A stretch of DNA of 43,051 nucleotides from an uncultured bacterium (GCA_937924755.1 CALEVZ010000065.1:1-43051), one strand, 5' to 3'; shown: positions 23,055-33,028, counted from the stretch's first letter. Translations and numbers: made by a program. The notes: generated by a model from the letters alone, not told the origin.

Positions 23055-26000
23055 CTACTGGCCGCGCAGGCCCAGCGAGCGCAGATGGTAGAGCAGCCCC
23101 TGGCGGGTGAGGCCAGCGCGACGGGCGGCTTCGCTGCGGTTGCCGCCGCTGGCGGCCAGTAACGCGGTGAAGTACTCGGTAAGGAAGCGATCGCGCGCCG
23201 CGGCGAAGCTCTCCAGCGGTGGGGCAGGGGCGGGCGCGACCACGCCGAAACGCTCGGGGCCGAGGACCTCTCCCGCTCCAGCGGCCACCACGGCGCGACG
23301 CACCACCCACTCCAGCTCCCTGGCGTTGCCCGGCCACGCTGCCTGGCGCAGGGCCTCGAGCGCCGCCGGCGCCAGCCGTACCCCGGGGCGGTCGCATTCG
23401 CGGGCCGCCCGCTGGCAAAACAGCACCGCCAGTTCCTCGATGTCCTCCGGGCGTTCGCGCAGCGGCGGGACGTGGATCACCGCGGCGGCCAGGCGGTAGT
23501 AGAGATCCGCACGAAACTCCCTTCGCGCGGCGGCTGCCGCCAGGTCGCGGTTGGTGGCGGCCAGGAAACGCACGTCGACCACCTTCACACGCGTCGACCC
23601 GAGTCGGCGAACTTCGCGCTCCTGCAGCAGGCGGAGCAACTTGGCCTGCAGCTCGAGGGGGAGCTCGCCGATCTCGTCGAGAAACAAGGTCCCGCCCTCG
23701 GCGGCTTCCACCAGGCCCTCGCGATCCTCCTCGGCTCCGGTGAAGGCGCCGCGCACCGCGCCAAACAGTTCGCGCTCCAGGATATGGGTCGGCAAGGCGG
23801 CGCAGTTGATCGGTAGAAACGCCCCCCGGCGCCTTGAAATGCGGTGCAGTTCTCTCGCCACCAGCTCCTTGCCCGTGCCGGGCTCACCGGTGATCAGGAC
23901 CGGGAAGGGAAGTGGCCCCCAGCGGACGATGAGCTCGCGCACTCGCTGGAGAGCGGCGGAGCGTCCCACCAGGCCACCCTCCATGCGGACGTCCTCTCCA
24001 CTGGGCTCGCCCTGAGAACCTACCACCCGCGCCAGGCCCTCCAGGGCGACGCGTACCACCGCGTCCACCGCTCCTCCCCAGCGAACCGTCACACCGGCGG
24101 TGGCAATGGCGCCGTCCTCGGCCTCGCCATCCCCCCAGGCACCCAGCCGGCGATCGCCGCGCCAGAGCTCCAGCCGGTGGATGCCCAGCGCACGGGCCAG
24201 CGGCTCCAGATAGGTCCTGTCGGTGCAGGCGGTGCCGGCGGTCAAGGCGCCCACCAGCGCCCGCGTCAGGGCGACGGGGTCAGTCCGTTCGACGGCACGC
24301 AGACAGGCGGCCCAGCCATCCAGGTCGGCCGCCTGTAGAACCTCCTCGGCGCGTCGCAGCAGCCCCGCCCAGGACTCGTCCAGCCTCTCGCCCGCGCGCC
24401 CGAGCAGACGAACCAGGCGCGCCAGCGCCACCGCCCCCTCGCGGGGTGCACGGGCGAGAAAGCGGGCCGCCCGATCGCGGGCCACCTCCCCCTCGCCCCG
24501 CCTCCAGGCCGCCAGGATCGCAGCGCAGGGAGCCACACCCCAGCGCGGCGGCGGCGCGGGATCCGGGTCGAGCCCGCGTTGCCCCGCCAGCATTGCCGCC
24601 GCCAGGATCCGATCACTTTCCTCTGCTCCCGCAGCGGCTTCCTCCACCTGGTCCAGATCGCCCTCGGCCAGCAACAGATGAAGCCGCAGGGAGGACACCG
24701 CCAGCGACAGCAGTACCCAGGCCGGATTGGCCTTGCAGGCCGCCTGCAGCCGTGGCAAGGCGGCTCGCACCGGCTCGAGCCGGCCTCGCACCAGCTCGCA
24801 ACGCGCCAGCTCGACGGCGTTGGCGGCCTCGTGCAACGCCGCGCCCTCACCGGGGGGCGGGACCAATCCCTTGAGTAGCTCCTGAGCCTGGCGCCAGCGC
24901 ATGAGATCGTTGGCCACCACCGCCCGGTTGGCGCGAACGATGAAGAGTGCCCGCTGACAGCCGGCACGCTCCAGCTGGGTCTGCGCCAGCCCGTAGTAGC
25001 GCTCGGCCGAGGCCGGGCGGTCGCGCGCCAGGTGAAGGGTGGCGAGGTCGGCGCACAGCTCCCCCAGCGTCAGCGGGTTCAACCCCGAGCACAGACGCAG
25101 GCCTGCACGCAGAGCGGTGCCCGTCGCCGCCTCCCGGCCCCGGCGGAAGGCGTCCAGACCTAGCAGGTGCAGGTACCGCACCTTGAGCGCGCGGCTCCAC
25201 CGTGACCAGGCCTGCCGGCGCAGCTGCCGGAGCGCCGCAGCACCCGCCAGGGCAGCCCGGTGGAGCGCAGCCTCATCGGCGAGGGCGCCCCTGGACCGCG
25301 CCGCCTCTTCGAGGAAGCGGCGCTCCTGGTCGCTGTCGCCGCGCTGGTTGGCGAGTTCCGCCGCAATTAGGGCGCGGCGGGCCGCCAATCTTGGTTCGCT
25401 GTCTCCGGCAGTGGCGAGGGCCTCGCCGGCCTGCTGTGGTACACCCGCTAGCAGCGCCCACCAGGCCTGCAGCACCTGCCAGGCTCCCCGTCGCCGCTCG
25501 GCCGGCACTGCGGCCAGCAGCTTCGCCGCTTCGGATAGCCTGCCCAGCACCAATGCCGCCTCCGCCCCCCACAGGGCCAGCGGCGAGCCCGGCGGCATCG
25601 CCCTGGCCAGGTCGAGGACCTCCAGGGCCGACTCCTCTTCGCCCAGGCGAACGGCACACCACTGCTCCAGCGGGGTCCAGGAGCCGCCGGTGAGCGCCTC
25701 GGCCACCATCCGGGCCAGTGAGCCGTCCGGTAGCGCCGTCGCCAGGGTGCGCAGGCGCTCCTCGGACGGTCGAGCGGCGGCCGGCGTGATGCGCCAGCGC
25801 TGGCCATGATTCTGGGCCAGGCCGAGGCGAAGCAGCTCGGCGCGCGTCTCGGCGGCGATGCCGACGGCCTCGCATTCGGCCGCATCCAGGCCGACCGGCA
25901 CTGCGGCCAACCAGGCGAGGGCTGAGCGGGCCGCCGCCGAGGCCAACCCCTCCCGCTCCGTCAGGTCGGCGCCTGGCTCGGGAGGCTCGACGAAGGCTCG

Positions 26001-26912
26001 ACTCGCCCCAGCTGCCAGGACCTCGGCCACCACACGGGCGCGACCGCCGCTGCGCTCGTGCGCCACCTGCATGTGCACCGTCGCGTCCCCACCGGTCAGC
26101 CTGAACGTCCAGATTGCACCCTCCTCCGGCTCGATGGTGAGCGGCGCAGCGCCGGACACCGGCAGAGTGGTCAGCACCAGCCCTGGCTCACCCGAGGCGG
26201 CAAGAGCGGCCTGCCTGATGGCCACATCGTTCTCGTCCAGGCGCCCGCCGGCAACCAAGCCCGGCCGGCGGCCCGCCCGTCTCTGCAGCTCTGCTGCCGC
26301 CAGCAGGCGCGGGAGGAGCTCATCCTCCTCTACCCACACCACCCCGTTTCGGGGCAGGTGCAGTCGGCGCGCCCACAAGGCCCGTCCGACGCCCTGCCGA
26401 TGCTCGAGGAAGGCGCCGGCGCGTCCGCACCCGCGGATGACGTCGGCGAGGGCTTCTGCGGCTGAACCCGGCAAGGCCCGTGCCACCGCGGCCCCCAGTT
26501 CCCGCTGCCGCTCCGGGAGCAGGGTGACCAGCACCGGGAGAACGAGGCGAGCGGCCAGCGCGTCCACGCCCAGCAGCCCCTGCCCGGCTGGTGTGCGAAA
26601 CATCTTGTCCTCCGGGCGCCAACGCGGCAGCCGGGCGAGGACCACGGTGGGACCGGCCGCCGCTCGGAGCACACGGGCGCCGCGGAAGAGCTCCCGCTCC
26701 GGGTACCACCCGCGCGCCACGAGAAACTCGGCGGCCGCCAGGAGTTGCAGAGCCACCGCTGCCCGTATTCCCAGCGGCCCTTTGACCAGGCGCCCCAGGG
26801 GCTCCCCTGCAGATTCATTGCCCCCACCGAACTCGGTGGGAAGGGGCAAGAACGGCGCATCCCACAGGAGCAGCTCCGCCAGAGCTGCGGCTTGCCCTGC
26901 CCCGACCGTCAT
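23055..26912 (-). CDS. Sigma54-dependent activator with very large TPR-like N-terminal body
   Basis: 1285 residues, far longer than the usual 450-550. ATG 26912 forms an ATGA overlap with aroA. Residues about 1-400 include GIRAAVALQLLAAAEFLVARGW and VVWVEEDELLPRLLAAAELQRR, faintly like a degenerate kinase or STAND ATPase with no Walker A. Residues about 420-870 are helical repeats of TPR type. About 880-960 is GAF-like (YLEPLARALGIHRLELWRGDRR). The AAA+ domain follows: Walker A GEPGTGKELV near 1006, sigma54-contacting GAFTGA near 1055, Walker B GGTLFLDEIGELP. The C-terminus is a Fis-type helix-turn-helix (NRSEAARRAGLTRQGLLYHL). Targets are unknown; I found no convincing -24/-12 promoter in the window. 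Confidence 0.88.
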   Translation of the reverse strand: MTVGAGQAAALAELLLWDAPFLPLPTEFGGGNESAGEPLGRLVKGPLGIRAAVALQLLAAAEFLVARGWYPERELFRGARVLRAAAGPTVVLARLPRWRPEDKMFRTPAGQGLLGVDALAARLVLPVLVTLLPERQRELGAAVARALPGSAAEALADVIRGCGRAGAFLEHRQGVGRALWARRLHLPRNGVVWVEEDELLPRLLAAAELQRRAGRRPGLVAGGRLDENDVAIRQAALAASGEPGLVLTTLPVSGAAPLTIEPEEGAIWTFRLTGGDATVHMQVAHERSGGRARVVAEVLAAGASRAFVEPPEPGADLTEREGLASAAARSALAWLAAVPVGLDAAECEAVGIAAETRAELLRLGLAQNHGQRWRITPAAARPSEERLRTLATALPDGSLARMVAEALTGGSWTPLEQWCAVRLGEEESALEVLDLARAMPPGSPLALWGAEAALVLGRLSEAAKLLAAVPAERRRGAWQVLQAWWALLAGVPQQAGEALATAGDSEPRLAARRALIAAELANQRGDSDQERRFLEEAARSRGALADEAALHRAALAGAAALRQLRRQAWSRWSRALKVRYLHLLGLDAFRRGREAATGTALRAGLRLCSGLNPLTLGELCADLATLHLARDRPASAERYYGLAQTQLERAGCQRALFIVRANRAVVANDLMRWRQAQELLKGLVPPPGEGAALHEAANAVELARCELVRGRLEPVRAALPRLQAACKANPAWVLLSLAVSSLRLHLLLAEGDLDQVEEAAAGAEESDRILAAAMLAGQRGLDPDPAPPPRWGVAPCAAILAAWRRGEGEVARDRAARFLARAPREGAVALARLVRLLGRAGERLDESWAGLLRRAEEVLQAADLDGWAACLRAVERTDPVALTRALVGALTAGTACTDRTYLEPLARALGIHRLELWRGDRRLGAWGDGEAEDGAIATAGVTVRWGGAVDAVVRVALEGLARVVGSQGEPSGEDVRMEGGLVGRSAALQRVRELIVRWGPLPFPVLITGEPGTGKELVARELHRISRRRGAFLPINCAALPTHILERELFGAVRGAFTGAEEDREGLVEAAEGGTLFLDEIGELPLELQAKLLRLLQEREVRRLGSTRVKVVDVRFLAATNRDLAAAAARREFRADLYYRLAAAVIHVPPLRERPEDIEELAVLFCQRAARECDRPGVRLAPAALEALRQAAWPGNARELEWVVRRAVVAAGAGEVLGPERFGVVAPAPAPPLESFAAARDRFLTEYFTALLAASGGNRSEAARRAGLTRQGLLYHLRSLGLRGQ

Positions 26913-28180
26913 GTCCTCTTCACCAGGCCGCACCAGGCGGACCAGAACTCCGGCCACGACTTGGCCACACAGGCGGGGTTGGCGATACGCACCCCTGGCA
27001 CCAGGCACCCGGCCACGGCCAGGGCCATGGCGATGCGGTGATCCCCGTGGGGGTCGAGGGGCCGCGGCGGCGCCGGCCCGCCACCGCAAGGCCGGGCGTT
27101 GAAACTGTCGCTGTCCCAGCTCACGTCAAACCCCAGGGCGCGCAGGTGGGTCCCCATCACCTCCAGGCGGGGGCTCTCCTTGGCAGCCAGTCCCGCCAGT
27201 CCCTCCAGCCGCCCCCCCACCCGCGCCGTCACCACCGCCAGCGGGGGAAAGAGATCCGGGCTGTCCCGCAGGTCGGCGTGAAGGGGACGCTCGGCTGGTC
27301 CGTCGAGCTCCACCCCGGCGGCCGTCTCCCGCAGCCGGCACCCGGCCTCCGCCAGCAGCTCCGCCACCGCCGCGTCTCCCTGGCGACTGAATCGCCGTAC
27401 GCCCAGCACCTCCACCTGTCCTCCCGCCCCCGCCGCGGCGCACAGGGGAAACGCCGCCGCCGACCAGTCCCCCTCCACCGTATAACGCGTCGGCCGCAGT
27501 TTCGCCTCCACCCACCAGGTGAGCCCGCCATTGTGGACCTCCACCCTGGCCCCGAAGGCCTCCAGCACCTCGGCGGTGAGCGCCAGATAGGGGCGGGACG
27601 GCGGCGTCCCCTCCAGCTCCACCGCCAGTCCCCCGGGCAGGCGAGCGCCCAGCAGCAGCAGTGCCGAGACGAACTGACTGGACTGCCCGGCCGCCACCCG
27701 CACCGCGGAGCCCGCCAGCTTTCGTCCCCTCACCACCATGGGTAGCGACTCCCCGCTCGGCAGCGTGGCGATCTCCGCCCCCAGCTGGCGCAGGGCTGCC
27801 ACCAGCGCCCCCACCGGCCGCTGCCGCAGTCGGGGCACGCCGTCCAACACCCAGACCCCCGTGGTGGCGGCCAGCTGCGCCAGTAGAAAACGCATCCCCG
27901 TGCCGTTGTTGCCCATGAACACGGTGGCCCCGGCCACCTCTTGGCGCCCCCCGGAGGTGAGAACGCCTCTCTCCCAGCCCAGCTCCCAGCCGGCGGCGCG
28001 CAGCCCGGTGTACAGCAGGCGGGGGTCTTCGGCATCAAGGGGGTTCTCTACCCCGGCCCCCGGACCGGCCAGCGCCGCCGCCATCAGGGCCCGCTGGGTC
28101 AGGCTCTTGGAGGGGGGCACGGCAATGCTGCCCGACACCCCGCAGGCCGCCAGCGGCGCGACCACCTGGTCGAGATCCAT
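26909..28180 (-). CDS. aroA: 3-phosphoshikimate 1-carboxyvinyltransferase (EPSP synthase)
   Basis: Sixth step of the shikimate pathway, transferring enolpyruvyl from PEP to shikimate 3-phosphate. 423 residues, typical length. Motifs: PSKSLTQRAL at 23-32 with Lys25, GNNGTGMRFLL at 90-100 (the common G-N-A-G-T replaced by G-N-N-G-T), RQRPVGALVAALRQLGA, GQSSQFVSALLL, DLFPPLAVVTAR with the catalytic Asp, KESPRLEVM, DPHGDHRIAMALAVAG near 385-400 and AKSWPEFW at the end. The Asn in the GNNGT loop means the glyphosate-sensitive Gly96 equivalent should be checked by alignment. It is the first gene before the sigma54 activator. A weak -10 TAACCT lies nine bases before the ATG; divergent from amrS. Confidence 0.95.
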   Translation of the reverse strand: MDLDQVVAPLAACGVSGSIAVPPSKSLTQRALMAAALAGPGAGVENPLDAEDPRLLYTGLRAAGWELGWERGVLTSGGRQEVAGATVFMGNNGTGMRFLLAQLAATTGVWVLDGVPRLRQRPVGALVAALRQLGAEIATLPSGESLPMVVRGRKLAGSAVRVAAGQSSQFVSALLLLGARLPGGLAVELEGTPPSRPYLALTAEVLEAFGARVEVHNGGLTWWVEAKLRPTRYTVEGDWSAAAFPLCAAAGAGGQVEVLGVRRFSRQGDAAVAELLAEAGCRLRETAAGVELDGPAERPLHADLRDSPDLFPPLAVVTARVGGRLEGLAGLAAKESPRLEVMGTHLRALGFDVSWDSDSFNARPCGGGPAPPRPLDPHGDHRIAMALAVAGCLVPGVRIANPACVAKSWPEFWSAWCGLVKRT

Positions 28181-28256
28181 GGTTCGCCTAGGTTAGCGCG
28201 CCTCCCCCGCCTTTGCCCCCTTGCCGTCCACGGGGGGGAGGGTGCACATTGGTGCC

Positions 28257-29300
28257 GTGGCTACCGCCCTGGATCGTTGGACGGCCGTGCGCCGGGAGCT
28301 GGCCATGCCCCACCCCTCTGGCAAGGTGGTGTGCGTGGCCTGCGCCCACCGCTGCAAGCTCCAGGAGGGGGCCCGCGGCGTGTGCCTGGTGCGCCGCCGC
28401 GAGGGGCAGGCCCTGGCGGTTCCCTGGGGGTACGCCGCCGGCATCGCCGTCGATCCCATCGAAAAGAAGCCGTTCTTCCACTTCCTCCCCGGCAGCCGCG
28501 CCCTCTCCTTCGGCATGCTGGGGTGCGATCTGCATTGCGCCTATTGCCAGAACTGGTTCACCTCCCAGAGCCTGCGCGACGAGGAGGCGACCACCCGAGC
28601 CACCCCCGTCACCCCCGACGGCCTCGTTGCCGCCGCGTTGGAGCACCGCTGCGCCGTCATCACCTCCACTTACAACGAGCCTTTGATCACCGCCGAGTGG
28701 GCCCACGACGTCTTTGCCCTGGCCAAAAAGGCCGGCCTGCGCACCAGCTTCGTCTCCAACGGGCACGCCACGGGCGAGGTGCTGGATTACCTCGCCCCCG
28801 TCCTGGACGCTTGCAAGGTGGACCTGAAGGCCTTCCGGCCGGCCACTTACCGAGCCCTGGGGGGCAAGCTGGAGGCGGTGAAGGAAACCATCCGGGCGCT
28901 GGTAGAGCGGAGCATCTGGTGCGAAGTGGTGACTTTGGTGGTGCCCGGCCTCAACGACAGCGACGAGGAGTTGGCCGACATTGCCGCCTTCCTGGCCGGT
29001 GTGTCGCGCCAGCTGCCCTGGCACGTCACCGCCTTCCACCCCGACTACCGCATGACCGACCCGCCCCGCACCCCCGCCGCCACCCTGGCCCGGGCCGCCC
29101 ACATCGGCCGCGAGGCGGGCCTCGCCTTTGTCTACGCCGGCAACCTCCCCGGCCAGCTCGCGGGCCTGGAGGACACCCGCTGCCCCAGCTGCTCCGCCGT
29201 CCTCATCCGCCGCATCGGCTTTACGGTGCTGGACAACCGACTCGGCGACAGGGGCCGCTGCCCCGACTGCCGCACCCTTGTCGCCGGCGTGTGGGCGTAG
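28257..29300 (+). CDS. amrS: AmrS-family radical SAM enzyme (AmmeMemoRadiSam system)
   Basis: About 347 residues from GTG 28257. The start is unresolved: TTG 28221, GTG 28242 and ATG 28305 are also in frame, and I chose 28257 because it leaves the N-terminus at the family's usual distance from the first zinc-like motif CVACAHRC. That motif is followed by GVCLVRRREG, then the radical SAM cluster motif GCDLHCAYCQNWFTSQ (CX3CX2C), TSTYNEPLI, FVSNGHAT, VDLKAF and VPGLNDSDEEL. A C-terminal rubredoxin-like pair CPSC...CPDC is present. The AmrS subfamily resembles pyruvate-formate-lyase activating enzymes; substrate unknown. The partners AmrA and AmrB are not adjacent. Confidence 0.88.
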   Translation: MATALDRWTAVRRELAMPHPSGKVVCVACAHRCKLQEGARGVCLVRRREGQALAVPWGYAAGIAVDPIEKKPFFHFLPGSRALSFGMLGCDLHCAYCQNWFTSQSLRDEEATTRATPVTPDGLVAAALEHRCAVITSTYNEPLITAEWAHDVFALAKKAGLRTSFVSNGHATGEVLDYLAPVLDACKVDLKAFRPATYRALGGKLEAVKETIRALVERSIWCEVVTLVVPGLNDSDEELADIAAFLAGVSRQLPWHVTAFHPDYRMTDPPRTPAATLARAAHIGREAGLAFVYAGNLPGQLAGLEDTRCPSCSAVLIRRIGFTVLDNRLGDRGRCPDCRTLVAGVWA

Positions 29301-29414
29301 GCAGCATTTACCGCGCCAGGCCCGGAGACCTTGTCCGCGCGGCGGGAGGCCGGCCACTTCCAGCTGGCCACGGTCGCCCCTGACCGCACGGGCAAGAGTG
29401 CCTGTCCTCTCCAC

Positions 29415-29456
29415 TTGTCCGTGACCGCGGCGGTGTCCGTGTCGGTGCCAGCGCAG
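29415..29456 (+). repeat. GTGNCC hexanucleotide tract between amrS and smc
   Basis: Seven consecutive hexamers TTGTCC, GTGACC, GCGGCG, GTGTCC, GTGTCG, GTGCCA, GCGCAG on the plus strand, 114 bases after the amrS stop in a 231-base gap that otherwise shows only GC-rich non-coding sequence. Same orientation as the upstream gene, as at the other two loci. Confidence 0.65.
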
Positions 29457-29531
29457 GGGGGGTGCGGGGGGTGAGGTTCGAGCCACGCGAGGCCGTGCCG
29501 CGGCGCCGCGGTGTACCATTCCTGCTTCGAT

Positions 29532-32500
29532 ATGGCGGGCCCGTACCGCCTCGCCGCCCTGCGCTTGGTCGGCTTCAAGTCCTTCGCCGACCCGGTTGAG
29601 CTGCGCTTTTCTGGAGCGATTGCCGCCATTGTCGGACCCAACGGCGCCGGCAAGTCCAACATCGCCGACGCCATCGCCTGGGTTCTGGGGGAGCAGTCGG
29701 CGCGGCTGCTGCGCTCCCAGACCATGGCCGACGTGGTGTTTGCCGGCTCGCCCGGGCGCCCGCCGGCGGGCTCCGCGGAGGTGGCGCTGACGCTGAAGGC
29801 GGCTACCAGCAGCTGGGATAAGGACAACGGCACCCTGGAGATTTCCCGCCGGGTGCTGCGGGACGGCACCGCCGACTACCGCCTGGGCGGCAAGCGGGTG
29901 CGCCTGAAGGACATCACCGATCGGCTCCTGGATGCCGGACTGGGTACCCGGGCGTACGCCATCATCGAGCAGGGGCGCATCGGCCAGGTGCTGTCGGCGC
30001 GCGCCACCGACCGTCGGGCGCTGTTCGAGGAGGCGGCCGGCATCGCCAAGTACCGCCTGCGCCGCCACGAGGCCGAGCTGAAGCTCGCCGAGACGCGCGC
30101 CAACCTTTTACGCATCCACGATATCACCGCCGAGGTGCGGCGTTCTCTTGAGGTCGCCCGCCGTCAGGCGCGGCGCGCCGAACGTCACCGCCGTCTGCGC
30201 CAGGAGCTGGCAGGGGTGCGCGCCCTGCTGTTTTCTGCGCGTCTGCAGGACCTCAAAGCGGCGCTGGCCGAGCGGCAGGAGGCTCTGCAGGCGGCCCTGG
30301 CCGCCGACGCCGAGGCGGCCGCCGCCCTCTCCCGCGCCGAGGCGGCGGCGTTGACGGCTCGCGGCGAGCTGGAGGCAGCGCAGGCAGCGCTCGACAGGCG
30401 ACGCGAGGAGCTGGCTCGGCTCGATTCCACCGTGCAACGTTGCGAGGCAGCGGAACAGACGGCGCGCCGGGATCTGGCGGAGGCCTCGGCGCGCCTGAAC
30501 GCGGCGCTGGCCGACGAGCGCCGGCTGGCCGCCGTGCTGGCGGATCTGAGTTTCCGGGAGCATAGCCTGCTCGGCGCCCTCGCCACCGCCGAGCAGGCCT
30601 TGGGCGCACGTCAGGAGGAGGCGGCGCAACGCGCTCACGACGCCGAGCGCCTGACAGCGACGGCGCGAGCGGCGGCGAGCGCCGCCGAGGAGGCCCGTCG
30701 CCGCCTCCTCGCCGCTGTGGCGGCCGCCGCCGACGCACGCAACCGACTGCATCGACTGGAGGTGGAAAGCGAACAGGTGGCCTACCAGCGACAGCGCCTG
30801 GCCAGCGAAGAAGAGCGAATGCGCACCCACCTGGCTGCTGCCGCCGCCCGCGAAGCCGAGGCCCACGCCAACGAGCGTGCCGCCGTAGAGGCCCTAGCCG
30901 CCGCCGAGGAGGCGGTGCGCTCCCTGCGCCGCGACATGGAGATCGAGGCCGCTGCCATCACCGCCGCCGAGGGCGCGCGCGACGGAGCCGCGCACCGTCG
31001 ACTGGAGCTCCAGCACGAGGGTGACCACCTGGAAAGGGCTCTGGCCCAGGCGCGGGCCCTCCCCCAGGCGCTGGCCCGGGCGGTGGCCGACGAGCATCTC
31101 CTCGGTGTAGTCTCCGATTTCCTCGATCCTTCCCCCGAGGTCGCGCCGCTGCTGGACCGCGCCTGGGGGGATGCCCTGTCCCTCCCCGTGGTCACCAGCC
31201 GCCAGGCACTGACGGGCGTTGTCGGTCATCTCGGCCACGACGAGGGCCGCGTCGCCGCGGTGATCGCCGACTCCACCCTGCCGGTGCGGCCTTCGCCGCT
31301 GCTGGAGCGTGCCGGCGCCGCCCCCGAGCACGCCGGGTGGCTGAGTCACGCCCTCCCCCGCGCCGCACTCGCCGCCGACGAGGTCGAGGCCGAAGCAGTG
31401 GCCCGGGGTGAGCCCGATGCGGTGGTCCTGCTGCCCGGCGGGGCGCGCTGGCGGGGAGCCACCGTCGAACTGGCCGGCTCCCAGCGCGCCATCCGAGGGG
31501 TACTGGAGCTGCGCTCCCGCCTGCGGGCGGTGCGCGCGGAGCTGGAGTTGGCGCGCCGTGCCGAGGAGGAGGCGGCGGCGCAGGTGGTCGCGGCGCGGGG
31601 GCGCCAGGTGGAACGAGCGGCGGCGCTGGCCAGGGCCGAGGAGGAGGCGCGCCGGGCCTCCCAGGCCCACGCTGCCGCGGCCGCTGCCCGCAGCGAACTG
31701 CACCGGGAGCACGTCCGTCTGGAGAAGGAACTGGAGGCCCTGCGCCTGGAACTCGCTCGCCTGGCGGGGGAGGCGGAAGCCCTGGATCGGCGCCGTGCTG
31801 CGGAGGCTGGCGAGGTGGAGCGCCTGAGCGAGCGCGGGCGAGCTGCCGAGGCGGAGGCGGACACGCTGGTGGCCGCCGCCGATCGGGAGCGGGAACGGGA
31901 GGCGGCGGCACGGGCAGCCGCCGAGAAGGCGGCGGGGGCAGCGGAGCTGGCAGTCGAGCGGGTGCGAGCGGCGCAGCGGGAGCTCGACCACCACCGGCGC
32001 GAGCTCGCCGCGGTCACAGCGCGGCGAGGAGAACTGCGCCGAGATGCCGAGGAACAGGGCGGGCGCGCCGCCGCCGCCGCCGATGCCAGCGCCCGGGCCC
32101 GTGCCGAGCTGCAGGAGCTCCTCGCCCGCCGCACCGTCCTGCAGCAGGAGGTCACCCGCCTGGCAGGGGAGGTGGAGCAGCACCGGACCGGCGTTGTCGA
32201 GGCCGAGCGCGCTGCCGCCGACTGTCGCCAGCGTCACCTTTTTGCCCGGGAACAGGTGCACACCGCACGGGTGGCCGCGGTGGAGGGGCAGGGCGCCCTA
32301 GACCGACTAAACGAAACCATCGCCCTTACCTTCGGGGAGGGTGCCGTTCTGCCCGACGCCGTGCCCGCCCCGGAGCAGCTCCTTCAGCTGGAAGCCGGGG
32401 AGAGAGAGGCGCTCCGCGAGCTGGACGAGCTGGGGCCGGTGAACGAGCTGGCGGTGGCGGAGCGGGACGAGCTGGAGTCCCGCCACACCTTCCTGACCGA

Positions 32501-33026
32501 GCAACGACGCGACCTGGAGCGTTCCCTCGCCAGCCTCGCCGACACCGTGCGGGAACTGGACACCATCTGTGCGGAGCGCTTCGTGGCTACCCTCGAGGAG
32601 GTGGCTACCGCCTTCGCCGCGGTGTTCGCCGAGCTGTTCGGCGGCGGCGAGGCGCACGTGGAGCTCGCCGACCCCGAGCAGCCCCTGGACAGCGGAGTGG
32701 AGATCCGGGTGCGGCCGCCGGGCAAGCACACCCAGTCGGTGCTGCTGCTCTCCGGCGGCGAGAAGGCACTGGCCGCGGTGGCCCTGCTCCTCGCCCTCTT
32801 CCGCGTGCGGCCGGCGCCTTTCTGCGTTCTCGATGAGGTGGACGCCCCCCTGGATGACGCCAACGTGGAGCGCCTGTGTCGCCTGTTGCGCGACATGAGT
32901 CGGGACACGCAGTTCGTGCTCATCACCCACAATCGCCGCACCATGGCCCACGCCGACGTGCTCTACGGCGTCACCATGGAGGAGCCGGGCGTCTCTCGCC
33001 TGGTTTCGGTGCGCCTGGAGGAGTAG
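29532..33026 (+). CDS. smc: Chromosome partition/condensation ATPase SMC
   Basis: 1164 residues, normal for bacterial SMC. The N-terminal head has LVGFKSFADPVELRF and Walker A GPNGAGKSNI at 35-44, then AIAWVLGEQSA and EQGRIGQVLSAR. Two long Ala/Glu/Arg-rich coiled-coil arms flank the hinge (about 518-650: LGVVSDFLDPSPEVAPLLDRAW...). The C-terminal head has the ABC signature LLLSGGEKALAAVALLLALF near 1070, Walker B FCVLDEVDAPLDDANVERL near 1098, and a His switch region VLITHNRRTM. Start at ATG 29532 rather than 29511 because it aligns with the family N-terminus; a TACCAT -10-like hexamer lies 12 bases upstream. scpA and scpB are not nearby. The next gene follows after two bases. Confidence 0.96.
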   Translation: MAGPYRLAALRLVGFKSFADPVELRFSGAIAAIVGPNGAGKSNIADAIAWVLGEQSARLLRSQTMADVVFAGSPGRPPAGSAEVALTLKAATSSWDKDNGTLEISRRVLRDGTADYRLGGKRVRLKDITDRLLDAGLGTRAYAIIEQGRIGQVLSARATDRRALFEEAAGIAKYRLRRHEAELKLAETRANLLRIHDITAEVRRSLEVARRQARRAERHRRLRQELAGVRALLFSARLQDLKAALAERQEALQAALAADAEAAAALSRAEAAALTARGELEAAQAALDRRREELARLDSTVQRCEAAEQTARRDLAEASARLNAALADERRLAAVLADLSFREHSLLGALATAEQALGARQEEAAQRAHDAERLTATARAAASAAEEARRRLLAAVAAAADARNRLHRLEVESEQVAYQRQRLASEEERMRTHLAAAAAREAEAHANERAAVEALAAAEEAVRSLRRDMEIEAAAITAAEGARDGAAHRRLELQHEGDHLERALAQARALPQALARAVADEHLLGVVSDFLDPSPEVAPLLDRAWGDALSLPVVTSRQALTGVVGHLGHDEGRVAAVIADSTLPVRPSPLLERAGAAPEHAGWLSHALPRAALAADEVEAEAVARGEPDAVVLLPGGARWRGATVELAGSQRAIRGVLELRSRLRAVRAELELARRAEEEAAAQVVAARGRQVERAAALARAEEEARRASQAHAAAAAARSELHREHVRLEKELEALRLELARLAGEAEALDRRRAAEAGEVERLSERGRAAEAEADTLVAAADREREREAAARAAAEKAAGAAELAVERVRAAQRELDHHRRELAAVTARRGELRRDAEEQGGRAAAAADASARARAELQELLARRTVLQQEVTRLAGEVEQHRTGVVEAERAAADCRQRHLFAREQVHTARVAAVEGQGALDRLNETIALTFGEGAVLPDAVPAPEQLLQLEAGEREALRELDELGPVNELAVAERDELESRHTFLTEQRRDLERSLASLADTVRELDTICAERFVATLEEVATAFAAVFAELFGGGEAHVELADPEQPLDSGVEIRVRPPGKHTQSVLLLSGGEKALAAVALLLALFRVRPAPFCVLDEVDAPLDDANVERLCRLLRDMSRDTQFVLITHNRRTMAHADVLYGVTMEEPGVSRLVSVRLEE

Positions 33027-33028
33027 CC

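Noticed and set aside
28188-30068. A 626-codon minus-strand frame across amrS and smc
   Set aside because: It crosses two well-identified genes and an intergenic repeat; no recognisable protein features.
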